Below, piece by piece: positions 1 through 7,990 of a DNA stretch of 64,000 nucleotides (positions within the stretch are counted from its first letter, which is position 1; each line of letters opens with the position of its first letter). This stretch comes from Candidatus Poribacteria bacterium (GTDB lineage Bacteria > Poribacteria > WGA-4E > WGA-3G): the NCBI GenBank assembly GCA_958295815.1, contig OY282374.1:1880856-1944855 (forward strand), read 5' to 3'. The position numbers and the translations under genes are program-made. The notes beneath the pieces are model-generated. The model worked only from the letters and a program-made list of their open reading frames with translations. It searched no databases and was not told the DNA's origin.

Positions 1-585
1 GAAAGTGGTCGCTGTTTCCATGTCTACAGCAATATAGCCTTGATCAGCCCAGTCTTGAATTTCTGCTTTACCCTCTGCAAGCAGTGCAGATGTCGTCCAG
101 ATTCGGCCGTTGTGTGTAGCAATAGAGGCAGCACGTGAAGGGTGAATCCGTTCAACAAGTTCAAGTGAAGCGTTGACTTCCTGTTTATCTGGCAAATAAT
201 ATTGCGCTGCCCCTTCACCGCAGGACGCCGATGTTACACAAACGATGTCGCCTGCCTGAATATTGTGGGTTAGTGCCCCACAACAGCCAGTCTGTATTAC
301 CAAGGATGTTCCCAGCACACCAAAGAGATGTGTGATTTCAGATGCCATCGCGTCCCCATATACGGAAGCATAACCGACATCTATATTTTTATAACTCCCG
401 ATCAGTACGTCCTCGAAGATACCATTGGGTGAACCGACTTCGAAAATGTCTGTGAACAAAGCACTATACTTGTCGTAATTCGCTTTTAGGTTACGTGTTC
501 CTCGGAGTAATAGGATTGTCGGGATCCTGTTCTCAGGGATGTTTAAAAGCGACAGCCATTCAGTTTTTGTTAGCTCCTTGAGCAT
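1..585 (-). CDS. Nucleoside phosphorylase (purine/uridine phosphorylase family), C-terminus cut by window edge
   Basis: The minus strand reads open from an ATG at 585 to base 1, giving about 195 residues of a protein whose C-terminus lies outside the window. The translation starts MLKELTKTEWL and contains a Gly-rich stretch (IQTGCCGAL), a CVTSASCGEG segment and, at the cut end, VDMETATTF. The last matches the conserved E-M-E/M-E-T ribose-binding motif of the NP-I nucleoside phosphorylase family, which splits purine nucleosides or uridine with phosphate. Which nucleoside it uses cannot be read from this fragment. It lies 22 nt downstream of the phyH-like gene on the same strand, so the two could be co-transcribed. 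Confidence 0.75.
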   Translation of the reverse strand, partial: MLKELTKTEWLSLLNIPENRIPTILLLRGTRNLKANYDKYSALFTDIFEVGSPNGIFEDVLIGSYKNIDVGYASVYGDAMASEITHLFGVLGTSLVIQTGCCGALTHNIQAGDIVCVTSASCGEGAAQYYLPDKQEVNASLELVERIHPSRAASIATHNGRIWTTSALLAEGKAEIQDWADQGYIAVDMETATTF

Positions 586-607
586 TATATGTTTCCTGCG
601 AATCCTG

Positions 608-1420
608 CTACACGGTTAACGTCACATTATCCTGTTTGACGAGATCCTTGATTTCCCATTCTGAACCGTAAGCCGCCAACGCTTTTGTTTCTGGAGAGAG
701 TCGATCCATCACTTCCGGTGGAAACTGTTCGCGAATGCCGCGTTGGTCGAGAAAAAACTGTGTCTTATACCGCAAAATCAAAAATCGCCGATCCCGATCT
801 TTCGGCTTCCACACCAGCACGCCGTGTGTCAACATCTCAGTCATAAGTACAACATCTCCGGCTTTGGGTGTTATATTAACGAGAGCGGGATGAAGCGGGA
901 CATCAGGATTGTCAGATTCAGGAAAAAACAGATCCTCTGGACGTTCAAACTCACTTTTGTGGGAACCCGGTAAGACGATCAAACCGCCGTCACCCGGATG
1001 GACATCCGTAAAATAAAAGAAAGCAGCAATGTCGTTCGTGAAAATTTGATCGTTTTTAACGCCATACCGTCGCGTCCAACGGAAACCTTCACGCGCACAA
1101 TGGAGCGGTGTCATCTCTTGTCGTTCGTGTGTATTCACAACAAGCGAGCCGCGATTGAAACGCGGTTTATTCCAAGTCAGTTCTTTGATGAGGGGCCATG
1201 TGGTAGGATGCAGAGTCAACGCCTCGAGCGATTTATCGGCGGAGAACCCATTTGAAAAACCCTCACCACCGCTACTAATTCCGGGTGGCAATTCATCTGA
1301 CGATGCTTGTACAAGCCGTTCGATGGCTGCCTGTGTGTTGCTAAGTTCTTGCGATGTTAGGACATTCTCTAAATGCAGATAGCCGCGCAGGTCAAAGAGA
1401 TATTTCTGTTTCGGTGTCAT
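608..1420 (-). CDS. PhyH-family Fe(II)/2-oxoglutarate oxygenase-like protein with HxA in place of HxD
   Basis: This 270-residue protein has the layout of the phytanoyl-CoA dioxygenase (PhyH) family: a variable N-terminus, a core with AAFFYFTDVHPGDGGL and VLPGSHKSEF (residues ~132-158), and a distal His199 in MLTHGVLVW followed by basic residues R208-R212 where the 2-oxoglutarate-binding Arg is expected. The proximal iron motif, however, reads H107-C108-A109 rather than HxD/E. Its two relatives in this window keep HxD (HMD and HQD). In known members an HxA or HxG motif marks halide-binding halogenases such as SyrB2; it may instead mean an inactive or diverged site, or use of E111. Substrate unknown. 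It precedes a nucleoside phosphorylase on the same strand. Confidence 0.8.
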   Translation of the reverse strand: MTPKQKYLFDLRGYLHLENVLTSQELSNTQAAIERLVQASSDELPPGISSGGEGFSNGFSADKSLEALTLHPTTWPLIKELTWNKPRFNRGSLVVNTHERQEMTPLHCAREGFRWTRRYGVKNDQIFTNDIAAFFYFTDVHPGDGGLIVLPGSHKSEFERPEDLFFPESDNPDVPLHPALVNITPKAGDVVLMTEMLTHGVLVWKPKDRDRRFLILRYKTQFFLDQRGIREQFPPEVMDRLSPETKALAAYGSEWEIKDLVKQDNVTLTV

Positions 1421-1769
1421 ATCTGTCCCTCAAGTTATTTTTCTTGCGGGATATGATATAAAGGATTGCATTAAATTTCAAGGTAATTTACTATGGTATG
1501 CATGACCAATGGGTTCAATTCCAACTATCCCAACGTTACTTTCTGTAGTGTATGAGAATGAGTAATGAATTGTATATTAGGCACATTTGCCTAAGAAGGG
1601 GACCTCATGTTTAACCAAACACTTAGGTCTATCTATAAACCTTTAGCACTTGGCTTAAGGTAAGATCGCTGTTACATGCGGAAGGATAAAAGTTGGGCAA
1701 TAAGGAAAAACACTTTTAGGTGCGTAGTAGCACATCACTTGCATTACTACCTCCTATTTTCATTTTCAC
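1421..1769. other. Intergenic region with one small palindrome
   Basis: No convincing gene is seen. A perfect inverted repeat lies at 1577-1594 (TTAGGCA, loop CATT, TGCCTAA). It sits between the sulfatase stop and the phyH-like start, both minus strand, and could be a transcript-end hairpin or operator. No T-tract follows on either strand. I could not recognise a good promoter for the phyH-like gene. Confidence 0.4.
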
Positions 1770-3164
1770 CTACTCATAATCTTCTAATTCATCCCGCAGT
1801 CGTTCCAGTTCCGTCTTCAGTTCCGCAACAATCCCCGCATACGATGGATCGGCGTAAACATTGTGCATCTCGTGTGGATCCTTCTCCAAATCAAACAGTT
1901 CCCATTCCGGTGGTGTAGAACGATCAATCGCACCGCCTGACCCCAATGCCTCACCGTAATAATAGATGAGTTTATAACGTTCCGTCCGCACACCGTAGTG
2001 TGCCGGAATATTAAAATGCGCGAGGTGCATCCAATACCGGTAATACATGGATGTCCGCCAATCCACTGGTGTTTCACCTGCTAACGACGTTCGGAGGCTA
2101 CGTCCCTGTATATCATCTGGAATTGATATACCGGCATAGTCAAGTAGCGTCGGTGCGAAATCGACATTTAGCGTAATCTGTTCACTTACACCCTCCGCTT
2201 GAATCTCGCGTGGATACCGGACGAGCAACGGAATCCGCATTGATTCCTCGTACATAAACCGTTTATCGTACCAGCCGTGATCGCCCAAGAAGAACCCGTG
2301 ATCTGCTGAATAGATAACGATCGTGTCTTCTGCCAAACCCTCTGCATCCAGATAATCGAGCAGGCGACCGACGTTCTCATCGATGGCGTGTGCACAACGC
2401 AGATAGTTCTGCATATAGCATTGGTAGTTCCAGCGTTTCAAATCATCGCCTTCTAGACCTTCAGGTGTCGGTTCGGGCAGATGATTTTTCTGTTGCATGA
2501 TGTCTACCTTTGCTGTGTTCATTGCAGCGGCTGCCGCTCGATTTTCATAATCATCGTTGAAAGTCGGTGGCTCAGGAATTTCGTCCGTATAGAGACCCAG
2601 ATGCTTCGGATTCGGAAAAAACGGATCGTGGGTCGCTTTGTAGGTCGTCATCAGGAAAAACGGCTGATCCGTATCCCTGTTCTGTAGCCAATTGAGCGAA
2701 CTGTCAGTCAGGATGTCCGCGGAATACCCATCGAATTTTTTCCGTTCTCCCATCTCAATCATCTCAGGGTCGATATGTGCACCTTGCACGGGAAACACAT
2801 TCCAGTAATCGAATCCGTGTGGATCGCTGACACCGCCGTGCCCAAGGTGCCACTTCCCAACAATCGCTGTCTGGTATCCGTCAGCGTGCAGTTGTTGTGC
2901 GATTGTCTGTTCCTGTGTGTGGTCGATTGTGTCCGAAAGGGTTTTGATGCCGGTCTTATGGCTATATTTTCCCGTCATGATAGAGCCACGTGCCGGTGTG
3001 CAAATAGCGTTTGTGCAAAAGCAGTTATTGAATCGCATCCCGCCGTTGCCAATTCTATCAATATTCGGGGTACGGTTCATCTCGCTTCCGTAGCAGCTAA
3101 TTGCCGGTGCGGCGTGGTCATCCGACACAATGAGAAGTATATTTGGTTTGTCTGTCGTTGGCAT
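1770..3164 (-). CDS. Sulfatase (formylglycine-dependent arylsulfatase family)
   Basis: A 464-residue type I sulfatase. The N-terminus carries the metal-binding DD pair (SDDHAAP, residues 15-16), and the activation motif C55-T-P-A-R59 followed by GSIMTGKYSHKTG shows the Cys that is converted to formylglycine. Further family motifs are GKWHLGHGG (~residue 103) and IVIYSADHGFFLGDHGW (~285-301). The enzyme hydrolyses sulfate esters of an unknown substrate, often sulfated polysaccharide or choline-sulfate-like compounds in this group. No signal peptide is visible, so it is probably cytoplasmic. It starts 3 nt after the stop of the upstream alcohol dehydrogenase, so the two are one transcription unit. 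No sulfatase-activating enzyme is recognised in the window. Confidence 0.93.
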   Translation of the reverse strand: MPTTDKPNILLIVSDDHAAPAISCYGSEMNRTPNIDRIGNGGMRFNNCFCTNAICTPARGSIMTGKYSHKTGIKTLSDTIDHTQEQTIAQQLHADGYQTAIVGKWHLGHGGVSDPHGFDYWNVFPVQGAHIDPEMIEMGERKKFDGYSADILTDSSLNWLQNRDTDQPFFLMTTYKATHDPFFPNPKHLGLYTDEIPEPPTFNDDYENRAAAAAMNTAKVDIMQQKNHLPEPTPEGLEGDDLKRWNYQCYMQNYLRCAHAIDENVGRLLDYLDAEGLAEDTIVIYSADHGFFLGDHGWYDKRFMYEESMRIPLLVRYPREIQAEGVSEQITLNVDFAPTLLDYAGISIPDDIQGRSLRTSLAGETPVDWRTSMYYRYWMHLAHFNIPAHYGVRTERYKLIYYYGEALGSGGAIDRSTPPEWELFDLEKDPHEMHNVYADPSYAGIVAELKTELERLRDELEDYE

Positions 3165-3167
3165 AGT

Positions 3168-4190
3168 TTATTCCCAAGGTTTGAGGATAATCTTAGAGCT
3201 TTCGTGAGATGTTGAGGTCTCGAATGCCTGTTGGATCTCGCTCATCGGGTACACATTGCTGATGAGCAGATCAAGGAGCGATGAACCTTCGATGACTTTC
3301 ATCAATCCAGGGAATTGGTTAAGGTTATAGTGCCATGCGCCAGCGAGGCGTAACCCTTTGCCGATGAGATCTGGACTGACGTGGAGAACAGTGTCGTTTC
3401 TACCGCTTTGTCCGACAAACGCGATAGTCCCGCGTCTACGTGTCGCGTCAATGCAGAGTCGATGCGCTTGTACGTTCCCAGAACAATCGAGTGCAAAATC
3501 CACACCGCTTCCATCTGTTGTGAGATCGCGGATCTGATCGACAGCATCTTCATCCGTTGGGTTGATAACCGCTTTGACGCCCATCTGTTTTGCGCGTTCA
3601 ACGCGCCACGGAATCAGTTCCGCTGCAATGACTTTCGCGCCACGGAAACGCGCATTGGTAATCGCTCCGAAACCGACGGGACCTATCCCAGTGATTAGCA
3701 CAGTGTGTGTTGCATTGACCCCCATCTCATCGAACGCACGATAGGACGGACCCAAGGCACAACACGCGAGCGAGGCGTGTTCGTAGGACACGTTATCTGG
3801 AATCTTCGGAAGCAACCAAGACGGTTTGAGAATGTACTGTGCCATCGTCGCGTTACCATAACTGGAACCGACAAATTCCTCAAAATTGTAGTTGTTTTCA
3901 CAGTGGATGTAATCTCCGTCGGTGCAAAGCACGCATTTTCCGCACGGGTATTGCGGCATCACAACCACCCGGTCGCCGACTTCTACTTTTCCGGGTTGAG
4001 CGACATCCACAACCTCGCCAGCTGCTTCGTGTCCGAGCCGATCGGTCTCGTGTCCATATTCAAAAGCATGATATTCGGTACACATCGGTGATGCGTGAAT
4101 CTTTACAACGACCCAATCCTCTTTCGGGGTCGGATCTGGTACGTCAACAAGTCCTGCTTGCCGTTCACCTAAGATTGCTGCTACTTTCAT
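3168..4190 (-). CDS. Zinc-dependent alcohol dehydrogenase (MDR family, threonine/sorbitol-dehydrogenase-like)
   Basis: A 340-residue medium-chain dehydrogenase. It has the catalytic zinc region (MCTEYHAFEYG; GHEAAGEVVDV, ~residues 54-64), the four-Cys structural zinc loop (CGKCVLCTDGDYIHC) and a Rossmann motif GIGPVGFGAI (~168-177) for NAD(P). It should oxidise a secondary alcohol or polyol; the exact substrate cannot be told. A start at 4190 fits the family N-terminus and is preceded by AGGAATTATA. It is the first gene of a two-gene operon with the sulfatase, which suggests stepwise use of a sulfated alcohol or sugar (inference). Confidence 0.9.
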   Translation of the reverse strand: MKVAAILGERQAGLVDVPDPTPKEDWVVVKIHASPMCTEYHAFEYGHETDRLGHEAAGEVVDVAQPGKVEVGDRVVVMPQYPCGKCVLCTDGDYIHCENNYNFEEFVGSSYGNATMAQYILKPSWLLPKIPDNVSYEHASLACCALGPSYRAFDEMGVNATHTVLITGIGPVGFGAITNARFRGAKVIAAELIPWRVERAKQMGVKAVINPTDEDAVDQIRDLTTDGSGVDFALDCSGNVQAHRLCIDATRRRGTIAFVGQSGRNDTVLHVSPDLIGKGLRLAGAWHYNLNQFPGLMKVIEGSSLLDLLISNVYPMSEIQQAFETSTSHESSKIILKPWE

Positions 4191-4248
4191 TATAATTCCT
4201 CGTATTTTTGATTGAATATGTAGAGATATTTTGGTTAAACTACCTCAC

Positions 4249-4277
4249 ATTTTAGCATAGGTTGATCTATAAAGCAA
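4249..4277 (-). promoter_or_regulatory. Sigma70-like promoter of the dehydrogenase-sulfatase operon
   Basis: On the minus strand TTGCTT (4272-4277) is followed after 17 nt by TAAAAT (4249-4254), with an extended -10 (TATGCTAAAAT). The site is about 60 nt upstream of the dehydrogenase start. The same extended -10 string occurs upstream of the LarA-like gene. Confidence 0.5.
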
Positions 4278-4306
4278 GTTGTGGAATTTTGATAGATAGG
4301 GGTGGA

Positions 4307-4366
4307 TTGTCAGAATCAGAATTTTCAAGATGGGGGATGGTTATAAGTTATAAGTTATAAGTTAAG
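4307..4366. repeat. Dispersed intergenic repeat with three TTATAAG units
   Basis: TTGTCAGAATCAGAATTTTC followed by AAGATGGGGGATGG and then three tandem copies of TTATAAG (4341-4361). A close relative, twice repeated, lies at the right end of the window (63787-63880), and a shorter TTATAAG/TTGTAAG stretch is at about 40704. These are non-coding. Apart from this repeat and the promoter-like elements on both sides, the 445-nt gap 4191-4635 shows no gene. Confidence 0.6.
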
Positions 4367-4467
4367 AGTCGGGAAATGTAAAGCTAAGACAAAATGTGCT
4401 CCTAAAGCACAATCTGAACACCTCGCGTATTGGAAAACTGAATGACCACGATGACCAAAAAGTTTCC

Positions 4468-4496
4468 TTGACAAAATTAGCAAAAGTCTGTTTAAT
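4468..4496 (+). promoter_or_regulatory. Sigma70-like promoter for ridA-fabV
   Basis: TTGACA (4468-4473), a 17-nt spacer and TTTAAT (4491-4496). Transcription from here would give a leader of about 130 nt before the RidA start, with a short possible hairpin around 4525-4545 (TAAGC/GCTTA). No riboswitch class is recognised. Confidence 0.45.
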
Positions 4497-4635
4497 AATA
4501 GAGGCAGATATGAACAATTAGAGTAAGCTTCGGCTTGCTTAGGTCGCAGCTTGCCAGCCCATATTCCAAAGAACACTAAGACTGCTGTATTTACGGCATA
4601 CTATAATTTAATCCATTTACAAAAGGACGCATTAG

Positions 4636-5097
4636 ATGAAAATAGAACAACGACTTGAAGAGTTAGGTATTGAACTACCGGAACCAGCGGTACCCGTGGC
4701 AAATTACGTCACAACCGTACAGACCGGCAATGTCATATTTACGTCAGGACATGGACCCGGAACAGGCGAAGGTCCAATCTATAAAAGCCAACTCGGTACC
4801 GATGCCACTATTGAAGAAGGCTACGCATCGGCACGTCAGGTGGCGCTCGGTTTGTTGAGTACCCTCAAACATGCCCTCGGTGATCTCGACCGAGTTAAGC
4901 GTGTTATCAAAGTGGTAGGGTTCGTCAATTCAGCACCCGACTTCATCGATCAGCCCGCGGTCGTCAACGGTGCCTCCGATCTTTTCGTTGAAGTGTTCGG
5001 CGATAAAGGCAAACATGCCCGCTCCGCAGTCGGTATGGTGCAACTGCCTGGTGGAATCCCGGTTGAAGTTGAAATGGTCGTTGAGATTGAAGACTAA
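4636..5097 (+). CDS. RidA/YjgF-family protein
   Basis: A 153-residue Rid-family protein. Recognisable features are the N-terminal VANYVTTVQTGNVIFTSGHGP, the central QVALGLLSTLKHALGDLDRV helix and the C-terminal RSAVGMVQLPGGIPVEVEM strand containing the family's conserved Arg. RidA proteins hydrolyse reactive enamine/imine intermediates, but this longer subgroup (about 150 residues, against about 130 for RidA) may have another role. An AGGA box lies upstream of the ATG. FabV follows 23 nt later on the same strand; a metabolic link between them is not obvious. Confidence 0.9.
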   Translation: MKIEQRLEELGIELPEPAVPVANYVTTVQTGNVIFTSGHGPGTGEGPIYKSQLGTDATIEEGYASARQVALGLLSTLKHALGDLDRVKRVIKVVGFVNSAPDFIDQPAVVNGASDLFVEVFGDKGKHARSAVGMVQLPGGIPVEVEMVVEIED

Positions 5098-5120
5098 CCC
5101 CTTGAGAAAAGAAGGATATA

Positions 5121-6314
5121 ATGGCAGTTCAAATAGTTAAACCTCGGATACGCGGGTTTATTTGCACCAATGCCCATCCGGTCGGTTGTCAGACGAATGT
5201 ACTAAACCAGATAGGTGAGATTAAACAAGGTATTCCGCAGAAAGAGACGGGTATGAACGCTCTTGTCATCGGAGCATCGACGGGATATGGGCTTGCCTCT
5301 CGCATCGCTTTAACATGGGCTTACGGTGCCAAAACGCTTGGACTTCTCTATGAACGTCCAGCCGATGCCAGACGCACCGCAACAGCAGGTTACTATAACA
5401 CCGCTGCTTTCCATCAACAGGCAGCGACAGACGGGTTTTACGCCGACAGTCTCAACGGAGATGCGTTTTCCCATGAGATGAAAGCGGAAGCTATTAACCG
5501 GCTCAAAGTAGACTTTGGCAAAGTAGATACCGTCGTCTATAGTATCGCAGCACCACGCCGAATACATCCGAACACAGGGGCATCACACGGATCCGTTCTT
5601 AAACCAATCAGCGCGCCCTATACAGGAAAAACGATCGACCTGAATCGTGAAGCCGTCGCATCGGTAACGATTGAACCTGCGAGTCCGCAAGAGATTACTG
5701 ATACGATCGCTGTGATGGGCGGTGAGGATTTAGAGATGTGGGTTGATGCATTAGCTGACGCTGAATTGCTCGCACCAGAGGTGACGGTTGTCGCCTATAC
5801 CTATATCGGGAGTTCCTTGACCTGGCCTATTTATCGAGACGGGACCATCGGTAGAGCGAAAGACGATTTGAAGGCACGTGTGGACACACTTGACGAACGG
5901 CTCGCAAACCAACTCGGCGGAAGAGCCTATATTTCGGTGAACAAAGCCGTTGTTACGCAAGCCTCTGCAGCGATTCCTGTTGTACCACTTTATATCAGTA
6001 TCCTTTATGACATTATGAACGCCAAGGGTATCAATGAAGCACCCATTGGACAGATGAAACGGCTTTTCTCAGAGCATCTCGGACCCGGGTTACAGCCCCA
6101 ACTTGATGCTGAACGTTATATCCGGCTTGATGACCGCGAGTTGCAACCTGAAGTGACCGACGCGGTAACTGAGCGGTGGGAACAAATTGATACCGACAAT
6201 TTCCATGAACTCTCCGATTACGCAGGCTACAGACGACGCTTCCGAAATCTCTTTGGGTTTGAAGTTGAAGGGGTGGACTATGATGAAGCGGTCGAGACGG
6301 AATTAGTATTTTAG
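5121..6314 (+). CDS. fabV: Trans-2-enoyl-CoA/ACP reductase FabV
   Basis: A 397-residue NADH-dependent enoyl reductase of the FabV type, which carries out the last reduction of fatty-acid elongation. The N-terminal VKPRIRGFICTNAHP signature, the cofactor-binding GASTGYGLASRIA (~51-63) and the family active site Y238-x8-K247 (YRDGTIGRAK) are all present, and length matches the family (about 400). The start at 5121 has an AAGGA box just upstream. FabV is the triclosan-insensitive alternative to FabI; whether FabI is also present cannot be seen. It is the second gene after ridA. Confidence 0.95.
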   Translation: MAVQIVKPRIRGFICTNAHPVGCQTNVLNQIGEIKQGIPQKETGMNALVIGASTGYGLASRIALTWAYGAKTLGLLYERPADARRTATAGYYNTAAFHQQAATDGFYADSLNGDAFSHEMKAEAINRLKVDFGKVDTVVYSIAAPRRIHPNTGASHGSVLKPISAPYTGKTIDLNREAVASVTIEPASPQEITDTIAVMGGEDLEMWVDALADAELLAPEVTVVAYTYIGSSLTWPIYRDGTIGRAKDDLKARVDTLDERLANQLGGRAYISVNKAVVTQASAAIPVVPLYISILYDIMNAKGINEAPIGQMKRLFSEHLGPGLQPQLDAERYIRLDDRELQPEVTDAVTERWEQIDTDNFHELSDYAGYRRRFRNLFGFEVEGVDYDEAVETELVF

Positions 6315-6344
6315 GAATAGTGGACTGCGATAGTTGGAGTCTTA

Positions 6345-6680
6345 ATGCGTCATGTTCATCCGAGAGAAGTCCAGTTCTACAATGCTCCAAACGAGCGGGA
6401 GCCCTTTACTGAATGGTTTGAATCGATTCGAGATCAAACGACACAAACCAGAATTCAAAAACGGCTCGTGAGGCTTGAAAGTGGCAATTATGGTGATTGT
6501 CACTCTGTGGGTGAAGGTGTGTTTGAGTTACGAATCCATTTTGGTCCAGGATATCGTATCTATTTCAGTGAGGTGGATAACACAAACATTCTTGTGCTCT
6601 GTGGAGGGGATAAATCATCACAGGAGCGGGACATTGAACGTGCAAAAGCCTACTGGTTAGAATATAAGGGGACACGGTGA
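6345..6680 (+). CDS. RelE-like toxin (phage Gp49/HigB-like addiction module killer protein)
   Basis: A 111-residue RelE/ParE-superfamily protein of the 'addiction module killer' subgroup. The pattern FTEWFESIRDQTTQTRIQKR, RLESGNYGDC, GVFELRIHFGPGYRIYF and the end CGGDKSSQERDIERAKAYW is typical of this group. Such toxins usually cleave mRNA at the ribosome. The stop codon overlaps the start of the next gene (TGATG), the usual toxin-first arrangement. It lies 30 nt downstream of fabV and has no clear promoter of its own, so it may be read from the fabV transcript. Confidence 0.88.
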   Translation: MRHVHPREVQFYNAPNEREPFTEWFESIRDQTTQTRIQKRLVRLESGNYGDCHSVGEGVFELRIHFGPGYRIYFSEVDNTNILVLCGGDKSSQERDIERAKAYWLEYKGTR

Positions 6681-7090
6681 TGAGAAAACTGAGAACCTTG
6701 CGGGAATTCCAAATGGAACAACTTGCTGATCCAGCAGCGGCGATTAACTACTTGCAAGTGACCTTGCAAGAGTACCAAAATGATGGAGATACATCTTTTT
6801 TTCTCCGCGAAATCTGGACTGTTGTGGAAGCACAGGGTGGAGTCTCCGAATTTGCCAAGAAAACTAACATTGAGCCACAAGTTCTCTCAGACGTATTCAC
6901 CGGCGAGAAGGTGCTGCAGCTTGATGTATTCAGTGCTATTCTGTGTGCGCTTGGGGGTCGGTTGTCGATTGAGTCTCTAAAGGACGCAAGTTATAACCAG
7001 GATTGTGGAGATAAGAATTATTCAGCTGCCCCAACGGAAGGCACAGATTCGAGTCTTGAAGTTGCTACCAAGAGCGGTAATCTCCAGTAA
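6680..7090 (+). CDS. Antitoxin of the RelE-like module, helix-turn-helix protein
   Basis: A 136-residue protein (137 if the GTG at 6677 is used) that overlaps the toxin stop. The central segment (about residues 55-95: FLREIWTVVEAQGGVSEF, AKKTNIEPQVLSDVFTG, FSAILCALGGRLSIESL) has the helix-turn-helix layout of the COG3636 antidote proteins that pair with Gp49-like toxins. It should bind and neutralise the toxin and repress the operon. The N-terminal 45 residues and the last 25 (SAAPTEGTDSSLEV) extend beyond the usual ~100-residue length. An inverted repeat follows at 7107-7133. Confidence 0.82.
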   Translation: MRKLRTLREFQMEQLADPAAAINYLQVTLQEYQNDGDTSFFLREIWTVVEAQGGVSEFAKKTNIEPQVLSDVFTGEKVLQLDVFSAILCALGGRLSIESLKDASYNQDCGDKNYSAAPTEGTDSSLEVATKSGNLQ

Positions 7091-7106
7091 CTGGTATATT
7101 CAGGAT

Positions 7107-7133
7107 TTACACAAATTGCTTCTAATTGTGTAA
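7107..7133. promoter_or_regulatory. Inverted repeat downstream of antitoxin, upstream of thuA
   Basis: TTACACAA (7107-7114) and TTGTGTAA (7126-7133) form an 8-bp perfect dyad around 11 nt. It could be an operator for the ThuA gene or a weak hairpin at the end of the toxin-antitoxin transcript; no T-run follows. Confidence 0.4.
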
Positions 7134-7203
7134 AAATGTGAAAACAAAAATCTCTTCTGAGATTTTTAATATTATTTTTTTTGAAAAAATTAAGGAGAAA
7201 ACT

Positions 7204-7932
7204 ATGGCACAACCAATTCAGGTTACAGTCTGGAATGAATTTAGGCACGAGAAAACCAACGAGTTCATTCGTGGTCTCTACCCAAAAGGCATTCACGCCG
7301 CGATTGCTGATGGACTCGACAAGGCGGGTGGGTTTAAAGTCCGAAGCGCAACTTTGGATGAACCCGAACACGGTTTGACTGACGATGTGCTCGCAAACAC
7401 GGATGTCTTGATCTGGTGGGGACATGCCGCACACGGCGCAGTTGAAGATGAAATTGCTGCTAAAGTTCGCGCACGTGTGTTGGATGGCATGGGACTTATT
7501 GTCCTTCACTCTGCACATTATTCTAAACCTTTCGTGGGTTTGATGGGCACCTCATGTAGCCTCAAATGGCGTGAAGCCGGTGAAAAGGAACGTCTCTGGG
7601 TAATTGAGCATGGACACCCGATCGTCGAAGGGTTAGGCGAATACTTTGAGCTTGAACACGCCGAGATGTATGGCGAACCCTTTGATATTCCTGAACCTGA
7701 CACACTTGTTTTGGTCAGTTGGTTCCCGGGTGGCGAAGTGTTCCGAAGCGGTTGTTGTTACTATCGCGGAAGAGGTAAAATCTTCTATTTCCGTCCGGGT
7801 CATGAGACGTACCCGATCTATTACGACGAGAACGTCCGACATGTGATCGCCAACGCTTCACGGTGGGCGGCACCGGGTAATGCGCCGACCCCGGTCTTCG
7901 GAAACGCACAACCCTTAGAGCCTTTAGAATAA
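7204..7932 (+). CDS. ThuA-like protein (trehalose-utilisation family, glutamine-amidotransferase fold)
   Basis: About 242 residues starting [13 protein letters not shown]. The start at 7204 is chosen because AAGGAGAA lies directly upstream and the family begins with this strand; the in-frame ATG at 7126 would add an unlikely Lys/Ile/Phe-rich leader. ThuA landmarks: [35 protein letters not shown] (~residues 68-80), [14 protein letters not shown] and the end [18 protein letters not shown]. ThuA proteins have a class I glutamine amidotransferase-like fold; in Poribacteria and Planctomycetes they often sit near sugar dehydrogenases. Exact reaction unknown. An Nramp-like transporter follows after a strong hairpin. 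Confidence 0.88.
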   Translation: MAQPIQVTVWNEFRHEKTNEFIRGLYPKGIHAAIADGLDKAGGFKVRSATLDEPEHGLTDDVLANTDVLIWWGHAAHGAVEDEIAAKVRARVLDGMGLIVLHSAHYSKPFVGLMGTSCSLKWREAGEKERLWVIEHGHPIVEGLGEYFELEHAEMYGEPFDIPEPDTLVLVSWFPGGEVFRSGCCYYRGRGKIFYFRPGHETYPIYYDENVRHVIANASRWAAPGNAPTPVFGNAQPLEPLE

Positions 7933-7942
7933 GTCGTCCGAG

Positions 7943-7972
7943 AATGAGCGGGTTCTTCTGAACCCGCTCATT
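7943..7972. terminator. Perfect 13-bp hairpin between thuA and the transporter
   Basis: AATGAGCGGGTTC (7943-7955), loop TTCT, GAACCCGCTCATT (7960-7972). The stem is perfect and strong, but no T-tract follows, so it may be a terminator, an attenuator or an RNA-stabilising hairpin between the two genes. Confidence 0.55.
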
Positions 7973-7990
7973 GCCGTTAGGAAACCCGCT

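Noticed and set aside
24..218. 64-codon minus-strand ORF at the left edge
   Set aside because: It is in a different frame from the nucleoside phosphorylase fragment, which explains the region fully.
2775..3215. Plus-strand ORF of 146 codons over the sulfatase N-terminus
   Set aside because: Antisense to a gene with full family motifs, Cys-rich and without recognisable features.
4355..4576. 73-codon minus-strand ORF in the gap ahead of ridA
   Set aside because: No ribosome-binding site or motif; it overlaps a promoter and repeats.
7018..7518. Minus-strand ORF of 166 codons across the antitoxin end and thuA start
   Set aside because: Antisense to two recognised genes and to a Shine-Dalgarno sequence; no motif.
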